Assembly (NCBI GenBank): GCA_036346355.1
Contig: CM070592.1
Coordinates: forward strand, 29,471,967 to 29,535,966
From: Rhipidocladum racemiflorum
Taxonomy: Eukaryota > Streptophyta > Magnoliopsida > Poales > Poaceae
Direction: 5' to 3'
Length of the DNA: 64,000 nucleotides
Below, one piece after another: positions 33,202 to 44,225 of this stretch. The position numbers were made by a program, and so were the translations under genes. Each line of letters opens with the position of its first letter. The stretch's first letter is position 1. The notes under the pieces are model-generated. The model ran no database searches, had not been told where the DNA came from, and saw only the letters and a program-made list of their open reading frames with translations.

Positions 33202-35248
33202 CTAAAGATTCTATATTACCAATGGAGAACAGCTCTCACCAATATTGGAGCCTATCTTGAAACAACCATTCCCATTCACTGGCGAGCTACCATATGATCT
33301 TCCAAAGGTGGTTTTTGTTAGTGTCTTTCAGGATTTGCTGTTAACGTAACCCAACGACTTATGATCCTAACAAATTATTCTTGTTCATGTATATAGCCCC
33401 ACCGTTCCTCACCAAAAGCCTCCAACTAAAAGAAAGCTATTTGGAGACGACGTGGAAGAAGATGCATGAAAAAATTCCTTCATGGTATATTAAAATCGAT
33501 ATAATTCCTTTTATAATATGCTAGATAAACGTTAGCTTCACGCAACAGAAATAAACTTATATCGTTACCTTACATATCTCATCATCAATTTACTTTTCTT
33601 TGGAGTGCATTGCAACAGTATATCAAAAGGTTTGCAGTTGTAGCCCAATATAGCCAAGACTAAAAGCTTGGTCTTTTATATTGCCAGAACGTCCTGCCGC
33701 TGACCAAGACCTACAGCCACTCTATCTCACCGATATGTTGTGCTATTAACGTCGTTCTCACAAAACAGGCCTACCTTTTGCCAAACGTTGTATTATAGCC
33801 TGCAAAAAGTGATGTATATTGTTTATCCCTTAGCTCTATCTTTGTATAGCAAGCATTCAAACCGCATGTTCTTTTCATGCTTATTTTGACCATCTTTGCA
33901 CATGTGTATTATATTATTGTGCTACCGTTTCAAACAAATAATGCTTCCTCCATCGTATAACCATGATAATCATTGATCTGAACCATATCTTTTTTGTTCT
34001 GAGATTATCCAATGGCCACCGTATGGTCCTATAAATTATCAAACACACATCACTGTGTAATTGGTGCTAACCAACATCATTAATCATGTCGCATATCATT
34101 TTCTTCTTTTCAATACTTCCATATTCAATTTTTAACGCGCTTGACTGTATCAAAATTTGTTTTGTTATACGTTTCCGATTTAACATCCTTACCATACCTA
34201 CTGTGTAAACTATTGCATACTTAATCACTACCAAAAAAAAATATCCTCGGCGCAGCGTAGCGCGCTTGCCAGCCTAGTAGGTTATTATGTGCCGACGTCG
34301 ATGCTCGTAGTGTTGGAGTGTTTCTTTTACGTACAACATCAGAGTTCCTGTGTGAGCACAATTACCCTCATCCGCTGTCTAGACCGAACATGGCCTAGGA
34401 CCTACTAAGGAGTTCTCGTGTGATAAGAGTTTCGGCTTACGAGAAAGTATCCTTTAGCACTTCAAACTATAAAATCGGATATTTGATCTATCCGCTTGCT
34501 GGTGCCACGGGAGGTGCCCCTCGGACCAGGGTTTTTTTTATTTCAGATTGGCACAAATATGGGCTCCCACCGAAATGATCGAAATTTCAGAATTTCGGCA
34601 AAATTTCGGTCAAATTCAAATAAAAACAATAAAATTCAAATAAAAAACAATAAAAATCCAAAATGGCCAAAATTTCGCTCTGTACCGAAATGACCAAAAT
34701 TTCCAAAATTTCGGCGAAATAAAAATCCATGCCTCGGACTAGGCTTTTGGAACCACCCGCTTGCCTTAACCCACGGCATCTTCGGACGAGCGCTCCTACG
34801 AAATCCGGCGGCAGCATGGCTTGGTCCGTCCGGATCCAGCCACGGCACGGCTGGTGAATACACCCGCATCTCGCTGTTCGTCTGTTCCCATCATGGATTT
34901 GCCTATTCGTCTATTCCCCTCATGGATTTGCCGCAGAAAATTTTGCGTAGTTTCCAATTTCTTCGTCAGGTACAACGAGGTGGTCGATGTGAACCTCGTG
35001 CGCGACAAGGGCACCAGCAAGTTGTTTTCAACTCGTATTTCCAAAAATAATTACAGTTCTATCGGTTAAGGAAACCTTTCTAAGGTTGACCAATGGGTGT
35101 TAGGCTTTAGGACTGACTTAATATTCGTATGCCCTAGTAGTTCCTTAAGAACAATCTTTAGTGAGCATTGCTAATTGGATAATCCGGTTTGGTATTCAGG
35201 CATCAAAAAATTGCCGCAGGAGAATCAAACTTCATCTTGTGTTCAGCA
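33202..35248. repeat. Duplicated block, copy B, first and second parts (unoccupied)
   Basis: It matches 1-1131 and 12567-13482 without interruption, so it is the pre-insertion allele of the SIRE-like target. The single TACGT target site is at 34328-34332. No complete gene is present. Confidence 0.92.
34967..35023 (+). pseudogene. RRM-domain exon fragment (RBMX2-like), copy B
   Basis: Same sequence as 13201-13257, encoding RYNEVVDVNLVRDKGTSK after a splice-acceptor-like tract. It exists only because the block is duplicated. No adjoining exons are visible. Confidence 0.45.
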
Positions 35249-35472
35249 ACCTACTAAGGAGTTCTCGTGTGATGAGAATTGGCTTATGTCCTTTAGCCAG
35301 TGGTTTGTGGATGATCTATAAACTTATTTAGATGTGCGGCCCATGAAGGAAGAAAGCAAGTCAATAAGAAACGCAAGCGAGGGCTAGTTGAAAAACATGT
35401 TTTCTCTCTCTAGAATCCTTGGATATATAAAGATAAGGCAAAATAAAAAAATTACGAGAGGAACTTACAGCA

Positions 35473-35872
35473 TTAATTACCCTGTTGCATGTCGTCGTCA
35501 TCAGGTTGTTCGATGGTCAATGCATCAAAAAATCGTTTAAATGCTCCGCGCGCCGGCGATTCCACGTCATCTGTTGCCTTTGAAGACGCCTGTACTGTGA
35601 AAGATTCACCAGTCAGGGATGAGGCTTCGCAATTGACTTCGTGTGAATCGACGAGAACACCTCTCGTAGTGCTATATAAAGCCCCGGAGCGTAATACTTT
35701 CTTCGCCATCTTCCTTCACTCGTATTTCTTCCTCTTCTGTCTTTTCGATGAGCTGCATGCGCACCGAGCGAACGAGCGAAACTCCGATAGGAATGGGAGG
35801 CTTCAGGAACGCGGCTTCCTCTGGGGATGCCAATTCTACATGAATGTACATCCGAATCTGTCGTGGGGGCAC
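35473..35872 (-). CDS. Two overlapping small minus-strand frames, unknown
   Basis: One frame (35672-35872) encodes 66 residues ending in a Glu/Lys-rich stretch (EKTEEEEIRVKEDGEES). A second frame (35473-35709) encodes 78 residues with an acidic end (EQPDDDDMQQGN) and starts at an ATG inside the first. I recognise neither. Codon-like composition and absence of repeats suggest they may derive from a real gene, possibly as one coding sequence interrupted by a frameshift or intron. No start context, signal peptide or domain decides it. Confidence 0.25.
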
Positions 35873-36603
35873 CGGTCCTGATACAGTGTTACCACCTCTA
35901 CTGTCACGCTGGCCTGTTTAACTGTACAACCAGTATAGTTTCTGATCACAGCATCACGACCGACTCAGATTGAGGTCACTTAGTCGGCACGACACTCGAC
36001 TCATGAGGTCATATGCCCACCCAATTGGTTCCAATTCGAGCTTCCCACAGATATGTGATCGTCACTAGTCCCTGGATCAGTAGGCTAGTGTTACATATTA
36101 TGTTAGGTAGTATCGTTCCATGCAACACAAATTAAGAATGGTTAGTTGGGCGTCCTGATGGGCTAAGAGAACCACCTTGGATGGTTACTTGGGCGTCCAC
36201 CCCGTCGTAGTAGGCTTAGTGGGCCGTATACCAGACATAAGCCGTTGGGCTTGGAAAATCATAACAGGGTTTTCCGACTAATAAGAGATTAATTGGACCA
36301 TGCATAAGACTATGGTTTTTATCTCTATTAGGGATACGCTTTCCGACTAGGAATGTTCTTCCAACTTAGTCGCTAGCACCGACTAAGGTAGGTATCTTCA
36401 TATAAGGTAAAATGGACTTTTGTTATCTTTAAAAGATAATATTTATCAACATAGTATCTTTTACGATGTGACCTTGCGATAATACTCGACAGGTAGCTCC
36501 GGAGGTTTGGACGAATAGAATTTCTTAGTCCACCGACTAGGATTCTTAGTCAAACGAATAGGATATTTAGTCGTGGGGACTATAGTTATAGTCGCACGGA
36601 CTT

Positions 36604-36780
36604 TTAGCATCTCCAAGAGGGGCCTTAAACATGATCTTAATTTGAATTATAAGGCTTTTGGGGAAAAGATTAACTCCAGCAAGTACATTAAATTATTAAA
36701 ATTTAGCAAATTGTTTTATGGCCCCTAGGAGAATAACTATATTTAGCAACTCTGTGATTGAGCCCTATCTTCGTTGGGTT
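36604..36780. mobile_element. Partial Tourist-like MITE copy
   Basis: It is about 85% similar to the left two thirds of the MITE at 36784-37076 and breaks off exactly where that copy begins, at the same internal TTTTAG position. This suggests one copy inserted into the other or formed by unequal exchange. Confidence 0.6.
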
Positions 36781-36783
36781 TTA

Positions 36784-37076
36784 GAGCATCTCCAAGAGGG
36801 GCCTTAAATATGGTTCTAATTTAAATTATAGGGTTTTTAGGGAAAAGATAAATCCAGCAAGGAACCTAAATTGTTAAAATTTAGCAAATTGTTTTAGGGC
36901 CCCTAAGAGAGTAGCTATATTTAGCAACTCTATGATTGAGTCGTATCTTCGTTGGGTTTTAGGGCCTAATTGCTGGAGTAAATATTTCGTTGAAGCCCTA
37001 AATCTAATTAGTTGGAATCCTAAATTATTAAAGTTTAAGGTTCATTTTTAAAGCGCTCTCTCTGTCGGAGATGCTC
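36784..37076. mobile_element. Tourist-like MITE (PIF/Harbinger type), 293 bp
   Basis: Terminal inverted repeats GAGCATCTCC...GGAGATGCTC are flanked by TTA on both sides (36781-36783, 37077-37079). TTA duplications are typical of PIF/Harbinger MITEs. It is non-coding. Confidence 0.75.
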
Positions 37077-37079
37077 TTA

Positions 37080-37446
37080 GGGCCTGTTTGGATCCATGCA
37101 GCTAATAGTTAGCTGCTAAAAATTAGCTGGAGTGGATCCAAACACCCCAGCTAATAGATCAGCTAATTATTAGCTGAGCACCCAGCTAATGGTTATCTCA
37201 TTAGCTAGCCAAACCCAGCTAATAGCAGCTAATAGGTGGCATTTAACCAAAATACCCTTCGCGTCTACCACCAATAGCATTTAATAGTATGGGTATTATG
37301 GACAATAGCATCTATTAGCCACATATTAGCTGGTGGATCCAAACACCCTCCAACTAATAGCTAGCTAGATAATAGTTAACTAGCTAATATTAGCTAGGAC
37401 CTATTAGCTAGCTAACTATTAGCTGCTAATGGATCCAAACAGGCCC
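37080..37446. mobile_element. Second MITE, 367 bp, sharing a TTA with its neighbour
   Basis: It begins GGGCCTGTTTGGATCC and ends GGATCCAAACAGGCCC, a perfect 16-bp inverted repeat. It is flanked by TTA at 37077-37079 and 37447-37449. The inside is full of AGCTAATAG motifs in both orientations, so the whole element can fold back. It is non-coding. Confidence 0.82.
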
Positions 37447-37449
37447 TTA

Positions 37450-38407
37450 GTCGAACGAAAGGCTATTCGACCAAAACTCAAACTTGAAAGATACGATGTT
37501 CTGCTCCGCAACTTTTAGCGGGGAAATTGTCTGTTACTATTTCCATAACACAACTCCGAGGGACTCTTTTAATAGGCACGATCTTTGCGCTCCATTCGGG
37601 GCAAAAATCGAATCACTTCCATTAATGCAGTCAATATCTTCCACTGGCACAGAGTAGATACATCGATCTTATGCCATCACATGGAAGGACTGCAGCTACA
37701 TTGCATTTCGACAGCAGTGGATAAGATACAAGCAGTCAACTATTTGAATTCATGTGTCTTGCATGAGAGCAACAATCAACATAAGCATATTTTGAAAACA
37801 TTATCCAAAAGAATTGAGAAAAAATCTATATGTATAGTGATTCAAAACAAAGAACACAATTTTTGAGTTGAATATACAGGCGTGCAGATCATATGTAGCC
37901 ATATGGGCACAGTTCATTCCTCTACAAGAAACAAGGAAAAGGTCAATCACACCCTAAGGTATTTTCCAAAAATTAAAACAAACTGAAATAACAAACATTA
38001 ATACGTGCGAGTCAAAGCTATAATTAACTTGATTCTGCAGTTGGTATGCGTGTCCAGAATCTCCTGTCATCAATCCCAGTTATCACCAGAGCTTTGGAGG
38101 ATAGCGCCATACAAACCCTGCCTTTGCACTTCTCCAGCCAGAACACCTATAATTACCAAGCAGATAGAATTTTAGCAAAGCTGATATTTTCTACCAAAAA
38201 TACTTGGTTGTTCCTAAAAATAACAAGCTTCCTACCCCAGGACGATACAGGACCGCAATTTTACAACATTTTTTCGTGCTAAAGCACATCTGTATTCAGT
38301 CATGGCACATAGAAACAAAAACCAATCCAAGAAATAGGCATTCCAAACCCAAGTAAAACACAAAACCGATTATTACAGTCTTAGATTGCATAGAAAGAAA
38401 TCTAGCC
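37450..38407. other. Unassigned stretch
   Basis: I see no transposon terminus, domain-bearing frame or RNA gene. Composition is mildly AT-rich and resembles UTR or intron sequence. Confidence 0.4.
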
Positions 38408-39309
38408 CTTATGTTGTTCAATTATTAGCTCCAACTTATATGATTCTCGTCGCCCCCTCACAGAATATATTAGGGGGACTCCGTTTATAATTTCGTCCTG
38501 GGTCCCCAAAAACTCAGGACCGGCCCTGCAGGCTGTTTGGCATCCTGGTTTTTTAATAGATTGAATAATGCAGCTTATTGTTGTAAAGTCTGGAATACCC
38601 TTTAAGGTTAAGGACTGTTTGGCACGGGGAGTAATGAGGGAGGACGGCGACGCAGAACATGGGACACGGGGAGTTGCGGTCCCAGCGGCGGCGCTTGTAG
38701 ATGGCACAAGGGAATCGCGGGGAGGATGGCGACGCATGGAGGACGGCGGCACTCGGTTGAACCCTAGGCATGTCGCTGGTTGAAGAGGGGAGGCAAATGA
38801 GAAAAGTATGGAATTTTGCTTTATATATGAATGGCATTGGTGGGCAATTTTTACGAAGTTTAGTGGTAAATGGCTATTTCAACCTGCAAAAGCAAGAAAA
38901 AGCCCCTCTTTATTGGCTTATGGCTTTTGTATATATGAGGATTTTGGCTTTTTCAAAAACCTGGTTGAAACGCCACCCGTTTATTTGGGCTTTGACTTTT
39001 TGGCTTTTAAGCTAACCAAAAAGCCGAAACAAACATGGCTTATGTATGCTCAATAGGCTAAAAGCTTCTCATTTCACCTTCTCCGTCGCTTTCATCGTTT
39101 GAAACTTCAAACCTTTTACGACTTTTGTCTCTTCCTCGACTTGTTTCTGTAATCTTCTCATTCCAAGACTCACCAATGGCAAAGTGGAAGAAGAGCATCA
39201 TGACCAAGGCTTGACGTACCATCGATCAACTACTCATACCTACGCTTATGTGAAAATATGATGAAATCTCTTGTTGCCTCATATCTACTAGAAAACAACG
39301 CGAAGAAGC
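38408..39309. repeat. Duplicated block, copy B, third part
   Basis: It matches 13523-14426 up to the CACTA left terminus. It has the same AAGCC-rich MITE-like stretch, and no gene. Confidence 0.85.
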
Positions 39310-39453
39310 CACTACTACAAAACACTTAGTGTCGGTCTATTTGTGTCGGTTTTTTTTGGAACCGACACAAATAAAGTTTTTGTGTCGGTTCTAAAACTCA
39401 AAATGGTAGGAAGACTATTTGTGTCGGTTCTAGCTAAAAACCGACACAAATAA
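39310..39453. mobile_element. CACTA left end in copy B, truncated
   Basis: CACTACTACAAAACAC follows AGC (39307-39309), the same insertion point as at 14427. The CACTA insertion therefore predates the block duplication. GTGTCGGTT subterminal repeats run to about 39453, and a Copia fragment follows abruptly. No matching right end was found downstream. Confidence 0.75.
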
Positions 39454-39650
39454 TTCATTTGATGTGGCCCAGAGGCCATGTCGCCGAGAGGTTGAGCCAG
39501 GTGACCGGCTTGACAATGCTGGCCCGCGCGTGAGTCGTCATTTGATGTGGCCCAGGGGCCAGGCGTGGCACTATGGGTGGGGCCGACCCTAGTGGCAGAG
39601 GGGCGACCACGATCTGCAGATCCACAAAGTGCTGGGTCGGCGGAGTTGGG

Positions 39651-41130
39651 CTAGTCAGCACGCGCTCGCCCGTGGCCACATCGATCATGGTGATGGGTGC
39701 CGCTGGAGTCCGTGATGGCGATCGCTCGACGTCCAGAGACGGAGCTACCGCGACGGGTGGTAGGGGCTAGACGTCCAGGTGTGATGGCCCGGCACGTGGC
39801 CATAGCGCGTGTGGTGAGGGGCGCCGCTCGAACATTGGGAGCTGATGGCGAGTGCGATCGCTCGACGTCGGTTAGCGACGGAGCTACCGCGGAGGGGGGC
39901 AGCATCTCGACGTCCGGGTGGGACGGAACTCCTGCGACGGAGAGCCGCGGTCGCTCGACGTCTGGAAGAGACGGAGCTCCCGTAGGAAGAGCGGCCGTAG
40001 GCACAGTGGGGAACACTAGAGCAGCATCGTCGTCGAGGAGGAAGTCAAAGGATGTGGATGGCGGCTTGGGAAGAGAAGCCGCAAAGGGAAAAGAAAATTC
40101 GTCGAAGACCACATGACGCGAGATGATCACGCGGTGAGTGTGGAGGTCTAGGCAGCGGTATCCCTTGTGGGAGGATGGGTACCCGAGAAAAACACAGGCT
40201 GCAGAACGGGGGGCAAGTTTGTGTGAGGATGGGTACCCGAGAAAAACACAGGCTGCAGAACGGGGGGCAAGTTTGTGTGAGGAGGTGGCCGTGAGGTTGG
40301 GGTAACAGAGGCAGCCAAAAACCCGAAGATGGTGGAACTCAGGGAGTTTGCGATGTAGTAGGGTGAAGGGAATGGCGTTGCGGACTGAGGAGGATGGTCG
40401 CCAGTTTAATAGATACGTGGCGGTGGCTAGAGCTTCAGCCCAATAAGTTGGTGGCATAGACACATGTATGAGGAGGGTTCGAACGGAGTTGTTGAGAGTA
40501 CGGAGGATGCGTTCGGCTTTGCCGTTTTGTGGCGAAGTGTGCGGGCAGGAGAGGCGCAACAGAATGCCACGAGCGGCTAAGAAGGCGGTAGTGGTGCGGT
40601 TGACGAACTCCCCGCTGTTGTCAGCCTGAAAGCACTTGAGAGGCAAGCCGAACTGGTTATTAACATAGTGGGTGAAATCAACAATGAGACCGTGAACCTC
40701 GGATTTGTGTCTAAGAGGGAATGTCCAACAGAAGTGGGTAAAATCATCGAGAAGAACTAAATAGTATAAATAGTTCAAAGGGTGCAGATGTGCATGAAGT
40801 TGAACTAGAAAAGGGCAGACGCACATGTTTGCTGAGCTGACATGAATGGCAAGGCGAGCGAGCTGCTTTATTACATGAGATATTAGAATTGTTGCGAAGG
40901 GTAGTGAGGATAGCAGGGCCGGGATGACCAAGACGCTGGTGCCAAAGCGAAGAGGAGACGGCGAGGTTTGCGTGGGCGACGGTTGAGGGGGAGGTGCCAG
41001 GGAAAATGTAGAGGTCGCCGCCACTATTGCAACGAAGAATCACGCGCCGGGTCTTGAGGTCCTTGCTAGAAAAACCAAGAGGATCAAATTCAATGGAACA
41101 TAGGTTGTCACGGGTAAATTGACGTACCAA
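39651..41130 (-). pseudogene. Integrase of the minus-strand Copia with an internal 54-bp duplication
   Basis: The pre-integrase zinc module (SLWHQRLGHPGPAIL, CHSCQLSKHVRLPF) is in one frame near 41020-40790. The core lies in the frame 41024-39651: VLLDDFTHFCWTFPL, FQADNSGEF with the second catalytic Asp, SPQNGKAERILRTLNN with the third acidic position, PPTYWAEALATATYLLN and HHLRVFGCLCYPN. The segment SSHKLAPRSAACVFLGYP is then encoded twice in tandem without loss of frame. The tail is Pro/Ser-rich and ends near 39651. Integrase joins cDNA ends to the genome. Confidence 0.82.
40171..40278 (-). repeat. Perfect tandem duplication of 54 bp in integrase
   Basis: 40171-40224 and 40225-40278 are identical by eye. 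The unit is 18 codons long, so the frame is kept. It is probably a slippage or unequal-exchange event, or an assembly artefact. Confidence 0.9.
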
Positions 41131-41137
41131 TAGAAGG

Positions 41138-42314
41138 TTACGAACAATAGTGGGGACAATGAGAACATTGTTTAAAATGAATTTGTTCGATGGTGTAGAG
41201 AGGAAGGAGCGGCCTTAAGGTAACAGGAATAGTGGCACCATTTCCAACGGTAATAAAGGAAACGGATGGGGATAGGCGAGAAAAGAGAATACCATCCGTA
41301 GACGACATATGAGTCGTGGCGCCGGTGTCGAGCATGGTATGGTGCCCTGGACGTTCATCTGGTTGAGAGCCGCGATTAGGCCGTCTTGATCCCAGCCTTG
41401 AGCCGGCGGCGGGGAGACCTGCGGGGGCGCAAAGGCGGTGTGGGCCTGCGGATACGGCCCGAGCAGTCCGGCACCCGGGGAACGCCAGGGCGACGCGCCA
41501 GGCTGGACGGCTAGGGGGTTGAAACAGATCCACGGGCCGGAAGGCTGTGGCCCAACAGGAAAAGAATGTTGTTGCTGCGGTTGTGGCCTGTTCTTGCCGC
41601 CGCCGCGGCGATTGCCTCGCTTGTTGGAGCCGCTGCGCGTCGCTGATGGCAGGGAGATTGGATGGCACCCTCACGAGTCGCAGGAGGAAGAGGAGCCAGC
41701 CGCGAGGAGCGCAGTGGCCGTAGCCACCTTTTCCTCGTTCGCCATGCGGAGCTCCTTGAGCACCAGCATGTTACGTGCCTTGGCGAAAGACGGGAACACC
41801 GGCATGTTGGCGATGTCATCGGCGGTGTTGGAGTAGCGAGGATTTAGACCACGAAGGAGGTTGAGAACGAGCTGTGAGTCGGTGACGCCACGGCCGACGT
41901 CGCGCAGGGAGTCGGCGGCGGTCTTGACGCGCTGGCAGTACTCAGAAACGGAGAGATCGCCTTGGGTCATGGAGTGGAACTGGTGGGAGAGGAAAATGGC
42001 ACGGTGCTCCCTGTTGGCCTGGAAGAGATCTGCGATGGCGACCCACAGGGAACGGGCGTCTTGTCCTGGTTCCATGGCGAGGTCAAGGACGTCGTCGGAG
42101 ATGGAGCCAAACAGCCAGTTGCGGATGACCACTTGTTGAAGTTGGGGTTCTTCATCTCGAGAATGATGGGGACGTGGGACTTGACGACGACGGTGGCGTA
42201 AGGGTTGATGAAGACGGGTGCAACAGAGTTGGAGGTCTCGGGGAGGACACCGCTGCCGGAGGCAGGGGAGGAAGCGGTGAGGGGCGCAGCTTCGGGGGCC
42301 GAGTCCATGGACAT
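41138..42314 (-). pseudogene. gag and protease of the minus-strand Copia, frame-broken
   Basis: A first frame from the ATG at 42314 gives the N-terminus (VFINPYATVVVKSHVPIILE). It shifts near 42130 into the frame 42132-41671, with WLFGSISDDVLDLAMEPGQD, FLSHQFHSMTQGDLSVSEYC and a long helical end, a UBN2/Retrotran-gag type domain. A third frame (41674-41138) has the protease motif LDTGATTHMSSTDG at about 41345-41304. No intact CCHC knuckle was seen. Gag packages element RNA; the protease matures the polyprotein. This copy can make neither as a complete chain. Confidence 0.8.
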
Positions 42315-42426
42315 GGCGCGATCACAGCGTTGTGGGCGCGGTCACCGGGAAGAGGGCGGCGTCGGGTGGACGTGTTGCTGGGGCGGCGATCGATCTAATC
42401 TGATACCATGAAGGAAGATAGGAAAG

Positions 42427-42656
42427 TGTTATGAGATAATAACTCTAACCGTATACGGTTAGGAGTCTATCTCTAATTTGTGGGCAAATTCCTAATACCT
42501 CTTCTATAAATACCGGGTGCCTCCCATTGTATCTACACACATTGATCAATAAAGAAGAGAGAGCTCCACCCATATCTTGTGTTCTTCGTTCGTGTGTTCT
42601 TTGTGTTCATGTTGATTGCCGGTGATTGACGTGGGTGAACTACTCGTTTTACAACA
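42427..42656 (+). mobile_element. Short LTR (230 bp) of a plus-strand Copia element
   Basis: It begins TGTTATGAGATAATAAC and ends TTTTACAACA. It has a TATA box CTATAAATACC (about 42511) and is followed directly by CGTTATCAGCACGAG, the primer-site type seen in short-LTR Copia elements such as Hopscotch/Retrofit. It appears inserted 18 bp into the LTR of the minus-strand Copia. No second LTR was found. An alternative is that this is the minus element's own LTR; the plus-oriented TATA box and primer site argue against that. Confidence 0.55.
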
Positions 42657-44210
42657 CGTTATCAGCACGAGTCTCTACCGCAAGAAGTGAAGGATCGTCG
42701 ACGACAACGAACGACTACTACCGGCGATTGATCGCCCGATCCGATCTGCAATCAACTCGTCACCACGCCGGCATCCACTTGGATTGCCGAAAAAGTCCTA
42801 CGCGACTCTATCCTACGCGATTGCCAACGGTTCAAGCATCAAGAACGTGAGTAATCTCGCATGAACGATGATTGAAATCCTGCAGAATGATTTTCACTAG
42901 ATGTTCGCTAGATTAACATTCTAATCTACTGTTAGATGCTTGATCTATCTACTGTTAGATGCTTGATCTGTCTACTAGATTGATGTTCTAAACTGTCTAC
43001 CAGATTGATCTGTTAGATGTTTGATATGATTGTTTGAATCATACGCTTCACTGTTCATCAAATGATCACAAAAATGAAAAAATAAATCGGCCTGCGCCGT
43101 AATGGCTCGTAGCCATCTCCGGCGGCCTAGCCGCGCCGACGCTCGGCCACGGCTCCACGCGCACCCGCCGGCGCCGCCTCGGTCCCGCTCTCTGGCCTAG
43201 CCGACCTGCCGCTCGCCCTGATGCCAGCCCGCGCGGTGTGCTCCTCCGCACGAAGCGTCCCCGCCGCACCTCTCTGGACCGTGAAAATTGATACGTGAAG
43301 TTGTTTGCACATATTTTGTGGCTCAACTATTTTTTTGCTTCATGCACCTAGGAGGCTTGTCGCGCATCCAGCGGGCCCGCATGCCCCTGCTGCATGCACG
43401 AACGTCCTGCTGCATGCAGACTCTTTGCATGCCCTGCTGCATGCATGCTCTTTTGCATTAGTGCATGCACTTCAAGTCTTCAAGCATGCAATTGCTTTGC
43501 ATTTAGCAAAGGTGCGTTGCATGCATGTGTTTGCATTAGAGTACTGCACTGCATGTATGTGTATGTTTTGCATTAGTTAGTACTAATAAATTTAAAGCTA
43601 CGAAAGTACTCATGAAAAAAAAAATTAAATTTGAGATGTGGTAAATTGTTTCTCTCTAAGCCTTCCATGCTCTTGTTTTGTTGATTTCCGCAAATGTTAA
43701 GACGATGGATGCAGTTAGTACTTTGCTACAGGAGGGTAATAGCAATGGTGTAGTGCTGCCAATATTTTTGTGATAGACAATATGTAATCCAAAGCTATTA
43801 ACTTATATTTTGGGACTAATGATGAGTAGAAGCTAGGAAAGTGTGTGGATTATGTGCCTTTTGCTACCTAAACTTCTTCAATGTGAAAGAAACATCCTAT
43901 TCACCTATATGAAAGTTATGTGGCATGTAAACTTGGGCATGTCTGATGGACAGATTTGGCAGTGCAAAGTGAATATATGCTTCTGATCTATGTGTACTGA
44001 ATTATATTTGACAGGTTTGTGTGCTGTCAATTGTGCTTTTTGAGATGATTTGAGATCTATGTGTGTTGTCACTTTTCGAGGATAGCAATGGATGTGTGTG
44101 CTATATGGTTATAAGGTTTTGTCAATGGAATGTGCATGTGCTGTTAATATTGTGCTATATGTGAGTTGTATGTGTGCTGATTGCCAATGGAATGTGTGAT
44201 CTGCACAACC
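42657..44210 (+). other. Region after the short LTR, no gene recognised
   Basis: The first 400 bases look like a retrotransposon leader. Degenerate repeats CTACTGTTAGATGCTTGATC lie near 42940-43020. A GC-rich patch (43090-43270) holds only incidental frames. 43380-43575 is dense in TGCATGCA motifs. 43600-44200 is AT-rich, with no domain or transposon end seen. Confidence 0.4.
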
Positions 44211-44225
44211 ATGGGAGGACCAAAC

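Larger units (their letters stand above)
35249..38407. other. Segment specific to copy B
   Basis: About 3.16 kb replaces the 40 bases 13483-13522 of copy A. It opens with a partial repeat of 34401-34430 (CTACTAAGGAGTTCTCGTGTGAT). It holds two short minus-strand frames, three MITE units and about 960 bp (37450-38407) without recognised content. No terminal inverted repeats or target duplication were found at its borders. Confidence 0.65.
39454..42426 (-). mobile_element. Truncated Ty1/Copia element, minus strand
   Basis: The primer binding site (TGGTATCAGATTAG on the minus strand) is at 42395-42408, followed by only about 18 bp of LTR (42409-42426). Gag, protease and integrase follow to the left. 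The element is cut near 39454, after the integrase C-terminal region, so reverse transcriptase, RNase H and the 3' LTR are missing. Several frameshifts are present. Confidence 0.8.

Noticed and set aside
41438..42411. Plus-strand frames opposite the minus-strand Copia gag
   Set aside because: Shadows of gag and protease in GC-rich sequence.
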